From the NCBI RefSeq assembly GCF_905404315.1, contig NC_066286.1, positions 6,021,501 to 6,085,500 on the forward strand: a stretch of 64,000 nt of DNA, written 5' to 3'. The notes beneath the pieces were generated by a model. It was given only the letters and a program-made list of their open reading frames with translations. It made no database searches and was not told the origin of the DNA. Below are positions 11,041 to 22,153 of the stretch, piece by piece (within the stretch, counting starts at the first letter, position 1; each line of letters begins with the position of its first letter). The stretch is from Leptidea sinapis (lineage: Eukaryota > Arthropoda > Insecta > Lepidoptera > Pieridae). Position numbers and translations under genes: made by a program.

Positions 11041-11247
11041 TAGTGTTGTTACGTCACAAACTCGTCGCTACATTATATACTGAAATACTTTTAACACAAA
11101 CACTAATAATAAATACGGTAGAGAAATGACTACAGCGCTCGATTGTGACTTTATTCTTTCTATTTTCGTATGTTCACGTATATAATAAAGAACGGAAAAG
11201 ACACAGGAAATAATAAGAAAGCAGATTATTCAAACTCTATGTTAAAA

Positions 11248-11891
11248 AAGCGGCCAAGTTCGAGACGGACTCGCCCATGAAGGGTTCCGTAGCAGCAAGT
11301 AACAGAATATAAAAGTTCTTGTAGTTCGTTGTAACTTTGATCGGTTCTAATAATAGTGTATTTATTTTTAAATTATTGATGATACGATTTATTACGTATT
11401 AAAAAAACCTACTTAATGGATCTCGTTCAAACCAATTTTCGGTGGAAGTTTGCACAGTAATGTATATCATATCACACATATATTCTTTTTATGATTCTTT
11501 TCATTACAGGGGGGGGGGCACATATTTAACCGCTTTGGAACTGTCTCTCGCGCAAACAATTCTAACTAAACTAGTTTAGAAAAAAAATATTAGAAACCTT
11601 AATATCATTTTTGAAGACCTATCCGTAGATACACATGTATTGATTTGATGAAATAGATTTTTTGAGTTTCATTTCTACCACCCCCAAACTTTATTGCTGT
11701 TTTTTCAATTTTTGTGTGAAAATCTTCATGCGGTTCACAGAATACATCTACTTACCAATCTAAACAGTAGGTACCTATACTTCTTATTGTTTCGGAAAAA
11801 AGTGGCTTTGACATACGGAGTGACAGACCGACAGACATGACGAATCTATAAGGGTTAAATTTTTTGCCATGTGGCTACGGAACCCTAAAAA
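11248..11891. repeat. MITE-like element with AGGGTTCCGTAGC subterminal inverted repeats
   Basis: AGGGTTCCGTAGC at 11281-11293 and GCTACGGAACCCT at 11874-11886 are perfect 13-bp inverted repeats. Flanking AAAAGCGGCCAAGTTCGAGA on the left and AAAAAG on the right complete a unit I remember as a very common lepidopteran repeat. A run of nine G occurs near 11511. The interior is AT-rich and non-coding. It is the only copy in this window. Confidence 0.65.
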
Positions 11892-11936
11892 GTATCCAAC
11901 GTCGGTGATGGCAACGTATGCCGACAATTTTTAATT

Positions 11937-12043
11937 TTTTTATGGAAGAGAAAAACAAACATAGGGGTCCCCAAATGGTATGACATCGCGGCCTAAACTC
12001 TCTTGTAACAACAAAGGAATCGCAATAGCGTTGCCGACCTTAT
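11937..12043 (-). repeat. Degenerate family B LINE 3' end
   Basis: Read on the minus strand this is the last ~105 bases of the family B element: CGGCAACGC, a CTTTGGTGTTGCAAGAGA-like block with one gap, the GTGATCACTTAACACC region (heavily changed) and TTTGTCCTC-like sequence before CATAAAAAA. It is markedly more diverged than the other copies, so it is an older insertion. Confidence 0.6.
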
Positions 12044-12370
12044 TATATGTCAAATAAACGTAATTAAGAATACGAAAACCGTAACACTACAGTAGACATA
12101 ATATGTACAATACACTTTGTTATGTGGAGGGCTTAGTCACACAAAAGCCAAGAACTGCTATAGCTATGCATTTTCTTAAAGATTACAATAAAAGTAAACT
12201 ATACATATAATCAAAGCGTAGCAAAGTAAAAACTGCACATTTAATATATTTGAAAACGAATGGTCATGTTTCAAGTATCAACATGACAACTTGATACTAA
12301 TTCACTTACGAGACTAGGTAAGTATCATCGCCAACTAAACCATATACCTATTCACTGTATTGTGGCAAAT

Positions 12371-12610
12371 CAGGTGGCATGCTCTTTTACACAGGATGCC
12401 AGCTAGGTTATGAGTAACATTTCGGCGCCTATTTCTGCCGTGAAACAGTAATGTGTAAGCATTATTGTGGTTTGATCAGAAGGGCGCCGTAGCTAGTGAA
12501 ATTACTGTGCCAACGAGACATAACATCTTATGTCTCAAGGAAACGGGAGCGAGTATAGTGCCACTCAGAATTTTTGAGTTTTTCAAGAATTCTTAGTGTC
12601 ATAAAAAAAA
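12371..12610 (+). repeat. Family A retroposon, copy 3 (internal 3' deletion)
   Basis: Degraded start (CAGGTGGCATGCTCTTTTAC), then the GGCGCC, AGTAATGTGTAAGC and CATCTTATGTCTCAAGG blocks. The sequence from GAATTCTTAG jumps directly to a CATAAAAAAAAG tail, losing about 60 bases that other copies have before the tail. Confidence 0.75.
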
Positions 12611-12895
12611 GACGATAGAAACAGTCTCTCCGATTGCTACTGCTATAAAATTGATCAAAATACAATTTCGCTATTGAGATCGTAAAATAAGTAATGCAGT
12701 AACCCTCTTCGAGAGTAGAGAATGTATCAAACACTAATACAATTTGCAACAATACCGCCGCGAGGGGAAGCCCTAATGAAAACAAATGACACACGCACAT
12801 CTTGTAAAATATTCAAGTAATCTGAATTTGTGAGAGCACAGCGCTCCGACCAATTCAATTGAATTTATACTTGCAATGTAATTATGAAACCAGGG

Positions 12896-13090
12896 TTAAG
12901 TTTGCGCCTCAAATATAAAAAGGCATAAAAGCTTTAGAATTCTTTTTGATGTCATTTCTAATAAACTAGAAACTACTTCCACTTCGGAAATAAATGGCGC
13001 TCTGAGAGAGAAACGGAGAGCGGTGCAAGAAACTCTCCCAGCATTCCTTTTTTGCGCTCTTTTTAATAAAAATATACAATATTGTACTGT
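12896..13090 (-). repeat. LINE 3' untranslated fragment, type 2
   Basis: On the minus strand this reads GAGTTTCTTGCACCGCTCTC, TTTCCGAAGTGGAAGTAGTTT and then AT-rich sequence. The pattern of a TTCTTGC..C block followed about 35 bases later by CCGAAGTGG recurs at 14905-15060 (minus) and 50175-50300 (plus). From memory these are tails of lepidopteran LINEs. No catalytic sequence is present, so the clade is unknown. Confidence 0.5.
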
Positions 13091-14360
13091 CATTGCTATT
13101 GTTTAAAAAATAATCATAATCTAGTCCCAGGCTGTCCGATCACTTAGATATTCAGCAGTGGAGTAATAGGGTTTACGACAGAGCCATTTTTTTAAAAAAC
13201 ATTTAAATTTATTTATAATTTATTTATAATATAAGATAATGCCTAAACAGTGGCTGGGACTTTATTATAAAAGTGTACCCTTAAAGCTATTATGTATCTT
13301 ATGAAGCCTACTAGAATTAGTTACAAGCAATCTCTTATTTTTAGTGTTATACTAATGAAAATCACTATTACGAGCAAAAAGGTGACAAAAATCAATTAGG
13401 TATGTCTTCCACAGAATTGTATCTGGTAGGTATTTCATTCATTGATATAAAACTATGAGATGAATGATTACATCAGACAGTCTCAGTAAGATAATATTAT
13501 AAAAGTGATATCAATGGAATGGCATTTGCCCGCGGATGACCAGTAGGTAACTGTCACTAAATACTTGAAACCGGCTTCTTGTTTGCATAAATTCTCAGGT
13601 AATTCAATAAGCAAAATAACGAAAAGCATCGTTCGCAAGACAACCACCGGAGAACCGAGTTAATTGAATCAAAACTGTCACATAATACCAGGCCTCCATG
13701 ATGCCGTCGCAGGTTATAATTTAGTGGCTGCCTAATGGAAGGAACGCATTAAATGCGTCCTAAAACGTTTACCGTATTTATAGATGGGACCGGGGACAGC
13801 GCACGGGCCAGGTGTTCTCTTCTCGTTGAGTGCAATATCTTAATAGCTGAAGACACTTTACAGTATGTGAGTGGCGATATTTTTAAAATACGGCCCATTT
13901 CCTTGTTTCGTGATAAACGACGGAAGTCGCTAACAGGACAAAAGTTAATTCTATCACAGCATAAATTTCCCTTCGTATATAGTTTACGAAATATAATATC
14001 GTAAGTATGCTATTTAAAAATATTTGCAACGACTGTACTGCCGAGGACGGGGTTAAATTTCAACATTTTATAATTGACATGAAAGAGCATAATTGAGAAG
14101 CATTAAGGCCTGAACCCTTTCTGATTGCGTTTAGTAAACAAATTAAATGTAATAAAACAAGAACGCCTCGCGTTGCTGGCTGCCTGGTAGGTCCCCTACA
14201 CCCCATCCGTTGTGACCATGGGGCTACAAACAACAGCCCCCTACGGACTGTGTTGTGTTGTGAGATGAATTACTCTACACTCGCTGACATTGCTTTAATC
14301 ATTTGCTTTCTTCCGTATTATTAATATTTTAGTAAACAATAACGTAGGTACTGAAAAACA
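13091..14360. other. Unassigned sequence
   Basis: No repeat recognised. An 83-codon frame at 13753-14004 shows no domain, splice support or codon signature I can defend, and is left as a chance frame. Confidence 0.35.
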
Positions 14361-14500
14361 CCAGTGGGAAGCTCCTTCGCACAGGATGCCGGCGGAAGCA
14401 GTAATGTGTAAACATTACTGTGTTTCGTTCTGAAGGGCGCCGTATAGCTAGTGAAATTACTGGGCAAATAACACTTAACATCATATGTCTCAAGGTGCCG
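14361..14500 (+). repeat. Family A retroposon, copy 4 (5' half)
   Basis: CCAGTGGGAAGCTCCTTCGC start, a small deletion after GATGCCGG, then AGTAATGTGTAAACATTACTG, GGGCGCCGTA and CATATGTCTCAAGGTG. It ends abruptly there with no A-rich tail, so a later deletion or insertion removed the 3' half. Confidence 0.8.
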
Positions 14501-14904
14501 ACAAAATACTGCTTTAAGAAATTAATAGTTTGTATTATTTGGTTGTGAAGCTGCTGTAGTCCCATTAAAAAAATAATATTTAAAAATGTTTCAATTTTTT
14601 TAAGATTCAGGAAGAACACATGTCTTAATATAGTATCTAGTCGTCTCATAGGGCTGGCTCCGACAGTACCAGGTACCTAACTAGAGAGTAATTTGGTAGA
14701 GAGCTGGCCCGCTCCCGTACTGCTCCCGCGGGAACCACCCTCTGACAAATTACAAACAAGAGTTACGCGGCACTCCGCAGGGATGTCTGCGAACTGCTCG
14801 CTGCACAAAAATAACTACTTTTATATCAGCCGGTACAAATAAGTATACTTTACCATAATTTGTGAGATGATCAATCTATCAGTAACCCGAATATATAAAA
14901 GGAA

Positions 14905-15060
14905 TAAAGAAATAAAAATAATTTATTCAATTAGGCCAAAATGGGTCTTACGAATGTGCAAAATTTTACTACCACTTCGGAAAAGTTGAGCTGTAATAAG
15001 AAGAAGTGGCAAGAAACTCATTGCCACTCTTATTAATCTATATTTACAGTTTCAGCCTTT
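14905..15060 (-). repeat. LINE 3' untranslated fragment, type 2
   Basis: Minus strand: AGAGTGGCAATGAGTTTCTT, GCCACTTCTTCTTATTACAG, CCGAAGTGGTAGTAAAATTT and an AATAAATTATTTTTATTTC tail. It shares the GAGTTTCTTGCC...CCGAAGTGG arrangement with 50175-50300. Confidence 0.55.
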
Positions 15061-16116
15061 TACATTATATTTTATACTCGAGTTTTGACTTAGGTACTTG
15101 TGTCAATTAAAAAATACCACTTCGTTACATCAATTTGTATAGACTGTCTAAATAAATGCTGTATTATCAATTTAAAAATAAAAAATAAAAATCCCCGAAG
15201 ACAGCGCCGAGCAAGTACTACAAGCAGCGCCCGTTGACGAGCATGGCGCATGGACCAGCCATCGCTTTGCTCGCACATATCTTACGAAAGGCAACGAAAC
15301 GCCCTACGACATCGTCACGAGCAGTGCCATTTAAAGCGAGCATGGGAATATGAATAGTAACTTACGCGTAGCAGCCCTAGTAACTAGCGGATGGAGGCCC
15401 ACTCGCAGCGCATCCCGACTGTTTTGACTCCAACACTTTCCGTCCATAAATCACACGTTTAATGTATCGAGACGAGCCACCGCGCGACAGTCCTGGCTGA
15501 CGCGCAACCTGACTTCAACTCTACCAGCCACTACATAAGGTCTAATATAGATAAGCCTGGTCTAAATCAAATTTGATAGCGAACCAGTAAGTGTAGAACT
15601 GCAATGTAAATTCTAGGTACACTTTCGTAGAACATCTTTTGCAATAAACCATCCCGTAATACTCTAGAAAATGCGAATTTTATTTTGTAATTTCGTAATG
15701 CGCTAGGGTCACCCCCGGTCGCTCTAAGCACCGTGCCCTAAAGTCGGTTTTCCAACAGTGGCTGGGCAGAGCTACGTTTGATGTTTGTCGGAGTTCAATC
15801 CACATGAAAAGCTTTCGGATTAGTGTTTGATGACATCATTATTTCCCAAATGGCGATCGTGTTACAGTACTGTCTCGGGTAGAGATTAGGGGGTTGCTGT
15901 GTTTTTTTTCTCATTTATGATAATAGCAAATTGTGATTTATAGTTCGAATGTAATTCGCGGCTATATTTTTGGATATCAAATATTTAATGTTGTTTTCAG
16001 TTTGCAACAGTCTCAGTGATAATATTTTTATAATGAGTATCATACAAAGCACAATTTCATAAATTGTAATACCTACATAATCTTCAACTTTACAGATTAA
16101 TTCAAAATTAATTAAG
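15061..16116. other. Unassigned sequence with moderate GC at 15200-15540
   Basis: No gene supported. The segment 15200-15540 is richer in CpG than its surroundings (GACGCGCAACC, GAGACGAGCCACCGCGCGAC) but contains no recognisable exon. Confidence 0.35.
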
Positions 16117-16232
16117 TTTTTTTATGGATAAGGAGGACAAACGAGCGTACGGGTGTTACCTGGGGTAAAGTGATCACCACCGCCCACATTCTCTTGCAAC
16201 ACCAAAGTAATCACAGGAGCGTTGCCGGTCAT
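16117..16232 (-). repeat. Family B LINE 3' end
   Basis: Minus strand: CGGCAACGCTCCTGTGATTA, TTGGTGTTGCAAGAGAATGT, GGGCGGTGGTGATCACTTTA, then TACGCTCGTTTGTCCTCC and the CATAAAAAAAC tail. This is a very short 5'-truncated insertion, about 115 bases. Confidence 0.85.
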
Positions 16233-16728
16233 AAATAAGACATTAATTTTATATCAAGATTTATAATAGAGAAATATAAGTGAGCCACGATATTTGAATA
16301 AGTAAAAATCCTTCCACATCATGACCAACACCAGCCACGATATAATCACCGAGTGAATTATTATGCCATAGCCATCGCTAAATCCCTAAATCTCTTCAAA
16401 TCGCCCGGGACAAACATCAACTACGAAGCTAAAAATTAGTTAATTCTATATACATTCAACAAGTGCCCTTATTTCAAGTGAGTGTAGGTATCAAATGGCA
16501 TACCGTGATAAAATAATGATAAAGGCAAGCCAGATTCCTTGTTTCAATTTTCTACTCGAGTGAGTAGCAGCCCCCGCCCCGCACCCCGGCCTCACAGCCC
16601 CGCAATAAACATTGTCATTGCATGCTCATGTATCTCCATAGACTTGCTTCGATTTCACCATTGAAATAGACCGCGATTAGAACAACTTTGAACTAAGCTT
16701 GCGCCTGTGTGTAATTTACAGATTCAGA

Positions 16729-17082
16729 TCTGATTTCACCAACACAAACTTAACACAGTTATAGCCTAAACGCGTTTAAATTCTGACCGCCGAATTTTCG
16801 GCGTTCAAGATATTTGATCGCGTTCATAAGCTGTCACCGTCGTTAACGTAATAAAAATTGACATTTAACATTTTGATTTTATTCATAGTTATCCATGACA
16901 GATTTGACAGGTATTTGATACATTCTATTGTATATCACATGTAAACTCAGTTTACGTGAACACGCTCTAAAGGTATTTGTGAAGTCGTTGTATGTTTAAT
17001 CAAGATCAAGACCGGCATTTGAATTCGTTTACGTTAAACTGATTTTTATTAAACCCAGTTTGTGTCATTGGTGAAATCGGGG
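16729..17082. mobile_element. MITE-like element with GATTTCACCAA inverted ends
   Basis: The left end GATTTCACCAACACAAACTT (16732-16751) pairs with the right end CAGTTTGTGTCATTGGTGAAATC (about 17056-17078) with a two-base gap. The inner sequence has further inverted matches (AACTCAGTTTACGTGAAC near 16946 against GTTTACGTTAAACTGATT near 17027). About 350 bp, no open frame, single copy here. Confidence 0.55.
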
Positions 17083-17622
17083 CTTACTTATACTAGCGTA
17101 TAGCCAAACAAAGCGTTCGTTTAATAATTGAGATACAGCAAAATAGAAGAGGAAAGTGAATTTATTCTGACTATTAAATCACTAGCTAATATACACATTG
17201 AAAAATCAAAATGGGTCCCGCATTAACGCACTGACAAGACTTATAAACGATAGTATATTCTAAGTCAAGGTATATCTCTATTCTCAGCTCATTCGCCCAT
17301 CCATGAATCATGATGGTAAAGAGAATAATGCCGAGAAGAAAGACATTCACGTAATAGAAACCTTTATAAACTTACGCGGAAATAGCGTGGAGGAAAGAAA
17401 TCATTAGACATATTATATTACCCGTATTACAAAAAAATAATTGAAACATGGCTTAGACATGTGTTTTGTTAAACAGTGACATAACTATAAACGTTAGTGA
17501 CCTAACAATAACTACGTCTAAAATGGAGTTTATCTTTGTCTGTTACAAAACAGTGTTTAGCTTGTGTTTAACTGAAACGTCGTTAAGCACAACATATTAT
17601 ATAAAATGTGTACTAACTAATA
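17083..17622. other. Unassigned AT-rich sequence
   Basis: Nothing supported by motif or by comparison with the rest of the window. Confidence 0.4.
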
Positions 17623-17844
17623 ATAATGTGTAAGCATTTTGGGTCTGAAGGGTGCCGTAGCTAGTGAAATTACTAGGCAAATGAGATTTAACATCATTTG
17701 TCGCGAGGTTACGAGCGCTATTATAGTGCCGCTAAGAATTTTTGGGTTTTTCAAGAATTCTGAGCGGCACTGTAATGGGCAGGGCGTATCAATTACCATC
17801 AGCGGAACGTCCTGATCGTCTCGTCCCTCTATGTCATGAAAAAG
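17623..17844 (+). repeat. Family A retroposon, copy 5 (5' truncated)
   Basis: Starts inside the unit at TAATGTGTAAGC and runs through GTGCCGTAGCTAGTG, CATCATTTGTCGCGAGG and GTCTCGTCCC to CATGAAAAAG. The 5' 80 bases are missing. Confidence 0.85.
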
Positions 17845-18189
17845 TTGCCAAACTGCAGGAATTATTAAAACTCTAGTCTCAAATCTTTGGTGTGTGCCAT
17901 TATCTAGGCACTACAGGCACTATAGGGCGACCCTGGGCCCCGGAGACCGCAGGACAAGTCACGGGGGAGTTGGGACGCGGCAACAGATAAATTCATTCGT
18001 ATACAAACATAGATATCAGATTGCTTTCAATGTATGAACAGCTATTAGGCAGTGAACCATTTAAGATTATCATTAGGTCGATCAAAAAATGTGCCATTTT
18101 TGTCTTTAAAATTTTATTGCGCCGACAAAAATTAAATATCTGTTAATTGTGTTACCTGGATAAAGAAACAATAAGATTATATTCTGATT

Positions 18190-18590
18190 TCAAATTCAAA
18201 TATATTTATTCGAAAAAGGAGATGATATAACCATTGAAAGTAAAAAACTACCACCCATTCGAAAAAGTATGCCTCAGACCTTAGAAGAAAGGGGGCAAGA
18301 AACTCAGCGGGCTTCTTTTTTTTCATAAAAATATGTTTACAATGTAATATCGTACAATAAATTTTACTATTGATAACGTGAGGGCGGTCGCTCCATTTCC
18401 AATCTGTAGTAGCATTAAGAAAGTCATTCATGTTATAGTAACATTTACCACATAAATGTTTTTTAAACAATTCTTTTGAATTTCGTAAGATATTTGTATT
18501 GAATTTTATCTGGGATCTTATTGTAAAAGCATATACATCGTCCCACAAAGTTATTCTAACTCGACTTAGCCGAGTAGTAGACATTATACA
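18190..18590 (-). repeat. LINE 3' region, type 3 (C-terminus and tail)
   Basis: On the minus strand an open frame (18584 to 18177) includes ELFKKHLCGKCYYNMNDFL and TTDWKWSDRP, then non-coding AT-rich sequence ending AATATATTTGAATTTGAAAT. As I remember it, this pattern is the extreme C-terminus plus tail of an abundant lepidopteran LINE. The block around GAGGGCGGTCGCTCCATTTCC recurs at 58285-58380. No catalytic motif is present. The frame as a whole is not a functional gene; its last part is translated tail. Confidence 0.55.
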
Positions 18591-18594
18591 TTAT

Positions 18595-18930
18595 GACCTG
18601 ATTCCTGCCGCCGAATTCCACCTTCGCACGACACGCCACAAGTTAGGATTTCATCCCCACCATCTTCATGTGTGGCGGTCCTCCACAGTGCGGTTTTCAA
18701 GGAGCTTTCTCCCTCGTACTACAAAGCTATGGAATGAGCTTCCTTATGCGGTGTTTCCGGGACAATACGACATGGGTACCTTCAAAAAAAGCGCGTACAC
18801 CTTCCTTAAAGGCCGGCAACGCTCGTGTGATTCCTCTGGTGTTGCAAGAGAATGTGGGCGGCGGTAATCACTTAACACCAGGTGACCCGTACGCTCGTTT
18901 GTCCTCATATTTCATAAAAAAAAAATATGA
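18595..18930 (+). repeat. Family B LINE 3' fragment
   Basis: Begins GACCTGATTCCTGCCGCCGA and ends TTTCATAAAAAAAAAA. It encodes, in frame, AAEFHLRTTRHKLGFHPHHL through GRQRSCDSSGVARECGRR, very close to the end of the 6.9-kb element. It sits directly against the inverted type-3 LINE end, forming a head-to-head junction at 18590-18595. The open frame starting at 18499 joins foreign sequence to this fragment and is not a gene. Confidence 0.9.
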
Positions 18931-20331
18931 AAGCAGTGTTCAATGTTAATTATTACACTCGAGGTTTTATTAAACATTTTTAATTGGAGCACAAAGAAGT
19001 ATTTAAAATTATGTAAACGTTATCATCACCAAATCATATCACAATATCATCACATGACCACATCCTTCATCTTGACGGCTCGTCTTATTATAGTAATAAA
19101 ATTAGTCTTACTTTCGTCATACTAATCTTAGAATTTGCAATGAGGTTGCAGACTACACTTAGCATAATCACGATATTATAAGTCTTCATTTTAAGAATGG
19201 TCTGAAGAGGGAAATAATCGCATACTCACTTGCTTACTCGAGTCTATATTGATAGGTTTGTTCTGTTTATGGCCTGCACTCGTAGGCCGGCTAATAACAT
19301 CGCCCTAAAGCAGCAAACACATTGGACAACATGTGGCGTCTCGTAACATATCGCAAATTACATTAAAACAAATAAATGTTCAATGTAAAACATAAAGGAT
19401 ACAATTCTATGAATTCTTAATGTACGGTAATAAGATAAGGTACGATATTGGATATTGCGCGGTATGACGGAGTCACGCGACAGTATGCCCGTCCGTTGGT
19501 TAAAATAATACGTGTATGGGCCATTTATTATCTATTAACGACAGCATATTTCCTTACTTGTCTCGTCCACGTTATCGGGTGGGTCTATCAGTATCGAGTC
19601 CGACCCCTGCGCCCGGCCGCGGTATGTAAATGTCGGCCCGATGCGATATCTGCGATCTGCGACAACGGCGTGACGCGTGACGCGGGACGCAGGACTCGAG
19701 CGGAAAGACGCGCGATGTCGCGCTCAACTATCAGGTTTCATCACTTACCTGCAAAGATACAAAACTCATTTTAATATAACAAAAAAATAGTTTGAACTTA
19801 ATATACTATACCTTACCAGTTGCGTGCATAGTGCTAGCAAGGTAGGCACTGTAGATCTAACTAGTCGTAGTTGAGCTTTCGTCCGACAGTACTAAGTTTT
19901 GAGGTTTAAATATTTAAGTTGTATATCGAATAACGGTATTAAGTACCTAGAGTAAGGTCAAATTTAATGAGTGAGTGCTCAATAAAAGTTTAGTTAAACA
20001 ATAACGGAACCAAATTAAACACAAATTTTATCACTAGTGCTATATTTATGTAGGTTCTTAACGAGGTAGGCACTGCGTATCGCTGTTCTTATAATGAATT
20101 CTCTAACGTGTAATTTTGATTTTTTCAATAGATACTTTAATAAATAATACACAAAATACACACATATATCACATGACCGAATTTGGTCCAGTGCGCGCCT
20201 CGCACCTTTTATTATATCGAATATAGTCCGGTACCGGATCGCGTCCGATAGTTCGGCCGGACCAAACCCGAACATGTGTTTAGGCTATACAGACGACAAT
20301 AAACTTAAAATTCATGTATGTATATTTTATT
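18931..20331. other. Unassigned sequence with a GC-rich island at 19560-19740
   Basis: The island contains GGTGGGTCTATC, CCCTGCGCCCGGCCGCGG and GACGCGTGACGCGGGACGCAGG. A 108-codon frame (19448-19774) spans it but shows no known domain. The island may be regulatory or part of an untranslated exon; the sequence does not decide. Confidence 0.35.
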
Positions 20332-20682
20332 AGATAAACAAATTGCAGTTACTCGAAAATGTAAAGAAACGTATACTGGATGAGTTACATATTAGCATAG
20401 AGACCGTGGAGATAAATAAAACTCATCGTATTGGACATTCCAAAAAAGGCAATAAACCAAGACCCATCCTGATCTCCCTAGTAAGTGGGTTGAAAAAGGG
20501 AGAAGTAAAAAGAAATTATAGGAATTATATGTTACTAAATAAAGCTTCTGGCAGAACGGAAAGAGGGGAATTTCGCGTACATAGTACACGACTAGCTCAT
20601 TATCAGGGAAAACTTTAATGCTAAAAATAAACGAAAAAGAGAACTACTCACCTCTCCACAAACTGATCTACAGATAAACAAA
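20332..20682 (+). mobile_element. Short RTE-like LINE piece (copy A) with possible target duplication
   Basis: From CAAATTGCAGTTACTCGAAA (20339) to AACTGATC (about 20668) the sequence is nearly identical to the first part of the element at 21631, apart from a ~60-base internal deletion after GTTACTAAATA. It encodes a piece of ORF1 (THRIGHSKKGNKPRPILISL), an RRM-like RNA-binding region. AGATAAACAAA occurs at 20332-20342 and again at 20672-20682, so the piece looks like a separate insertion ending inside the parent element rather than at its 3' tail. Confidence 0.6.
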
Positions 20683-20719
20683 AATATTCTACCAACGCTT
20701 AATCAATTTTTGAATACAA

Positions 20720-20900
20720 ATGTAGGACGGAATGAATAAATGCATCAAGTAGGTATACACAGGTCGAGATCGCGCGACGTCGCCTCACGCGCCAGAGCGG
20801 GTTATGACAGTTTTACGCTGACGTTGACGTACAGCTCTGTCGCGCGATATTTATGTGCCCGGGGTTCGCCCGCGCGCGGCGTGACTTACCCGCGGTTAAT
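20720..20900. promoter_or_regulatory. GC-rich island with 10-bp dyad
   Basis: ATCGCGCGAC (20769-20778) and GTCGCGCGAT (20839-20848) are exact reverse complements 60 bases apart, inside CpG-rich sequence continuing to GCCCGGGGTTCGCCCGCGCG. It could be a regulatory site or the end of an untranslated exon. The role is not shown. Confidence 0.3.
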
Positions 20901-21099
20901 TACCCAACATTAAAATACTTCGAATTAACGATGCCATTCATTCACATTATTGAGATAATTAATTTTGGAACTTATGTCGTGTTGTATTTTTGTAAATTTA
21001 ATTTGGAACAACTTATACTAGATAGATCACAATAATTAATGAAGAGTATATACTATTTTATGCAGAGAGTCAAATCATTGTCTACAATTACGCATTATG

Positions 21100-21215
21100 T
21101 TATCACGGTTGGCTCAGTAGAAGAGAGCTCGGACGAAACTCAAGAGTTCGCGGGTTCGAGCCCACCTCTTTCATAAATTTTGTTCACAAATGTAATTTGC
21201 TATCTAAAAGTTATG
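21100..21215 (+). repeat. tRNA-derived SINE
   Basis: A-box TGGCTCAGTAGA (21110-21121) and B-box GGGTTCGAGCCC (21152-21163) are spaced about as in a tRNA gene. The tail TCATAAATTTTGTTCACAAA matches the SINE at 10.6 kb. It lacks the 3' acceptor pairing of a real tRNA, so I call it a retroposon and not a tRNA gene. Confidence 0.75.
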
Positions 21216-21631
21216 TTTTCTGCTTCTATTCAGCATTGTGGTATTTTATAATAAATTTATTATTGCAATTTTTTTCGGGAAGAAGGTAACAAATTACAAT
21301 TAACAAGGTTGTTTTCTATATTCTATATTTCGATATATAAATGAAATAAAAACCAATAAAAATACAAGTCAAAAATTATCAGCCTTATTTACCAACATAT
21401 TACTTCTAATAAAAAGATCTAGACATAATTGTTTGTAAAATATCTAAACATTGATATGTATTTATTAATTTTGAAACAAATACAGATATTAATATCCATG
21501 CACGAATTTTACAAAATTAAAAATAAATTGGGACGTAAGGATGTATGTATCATTTACAATCAATCAAGCAGTAAACAAAATACATGAACTTAAAATTTAT
21601 ATCTATTTAAGTATATTTATTGAAAATCTGC

Positions 21632-22000
21632 AAATTGCAGTTACTCGAAAATGTAAAGAAACGTATACTGGATGAGTTACATATTAGCATAGAGACCGTG
21701 GAGATAAATAAAATTCATCGTATTGGACATTCCAAAAAAGGCAATAAACCAAGACCCATCCTGATCTCCCTAGTAAGTGGGTTGAAAAAGGGAGAAATAA
21801 AAAGAAATCAAAGGAATTATATGTTACTGAAGATTACTCTAAAGAGACATTAGAAAGGAGAAAAGCGTTACAACCCAAGCTTCTGGCAGAACGGAAGAAG
21901 GGGAATTTCGCCTACATAACACACGACAAGCTCATTATCAGGGAAAACTTTAATGCTAAAAATAAACGAAAAAGAGAACTACTCACCTCTCCACAAACTG
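21632..22000 (+). pseudogene. RTE-like ORF1 remnant
   Basis: The first frame (to 21853) reads LLENVKKRILDELHISIETV and then HRIGHSKKGNKPRPILISL, a short basic, RRM-like segment typical of LINE ORF1 proteins that coat the element RNA. After a frameshift near 21840 the same protein continues in another frame as RKALQPK...GNFAYITHDKLI and NKRKRELLTSP (about 21855-22000). The N-terminal coiled-coil part expected in ORF1 is missing, so the copy starts mid-ORF. Copy A at 20.3 kb preserves the same region with a deletion that removes the frameshift zone. Confidence 0.65.
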
Positions 22001-22153
22001 ATCAACAAAACAACCGACATTAACCTCATCCAAAAACCACAGATCAAATGTATACGACAACATGAGAGTGCGATCAAATTCTCTCTCAACGAACCAGATT
22101 ACAAATAAACAATAGCAACTAAATACCGGCGACAGCAAACAAAACTAAGTACA

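Noticed and set aside
19448..19774. 108-codon open frame in a GC-rich patch
   Set aside because: No recognised domain, arginine-rich from CpG composition, and no splice or promoter context. High GC alone lengthens frames.
21100..21170. Possible tRNA gene
   Set aside because: A and B boxes are present, but no acceptor or anticodon stem pairing is convincing, and the 3' tail is shared with another dispersed copy. It is a SINE.
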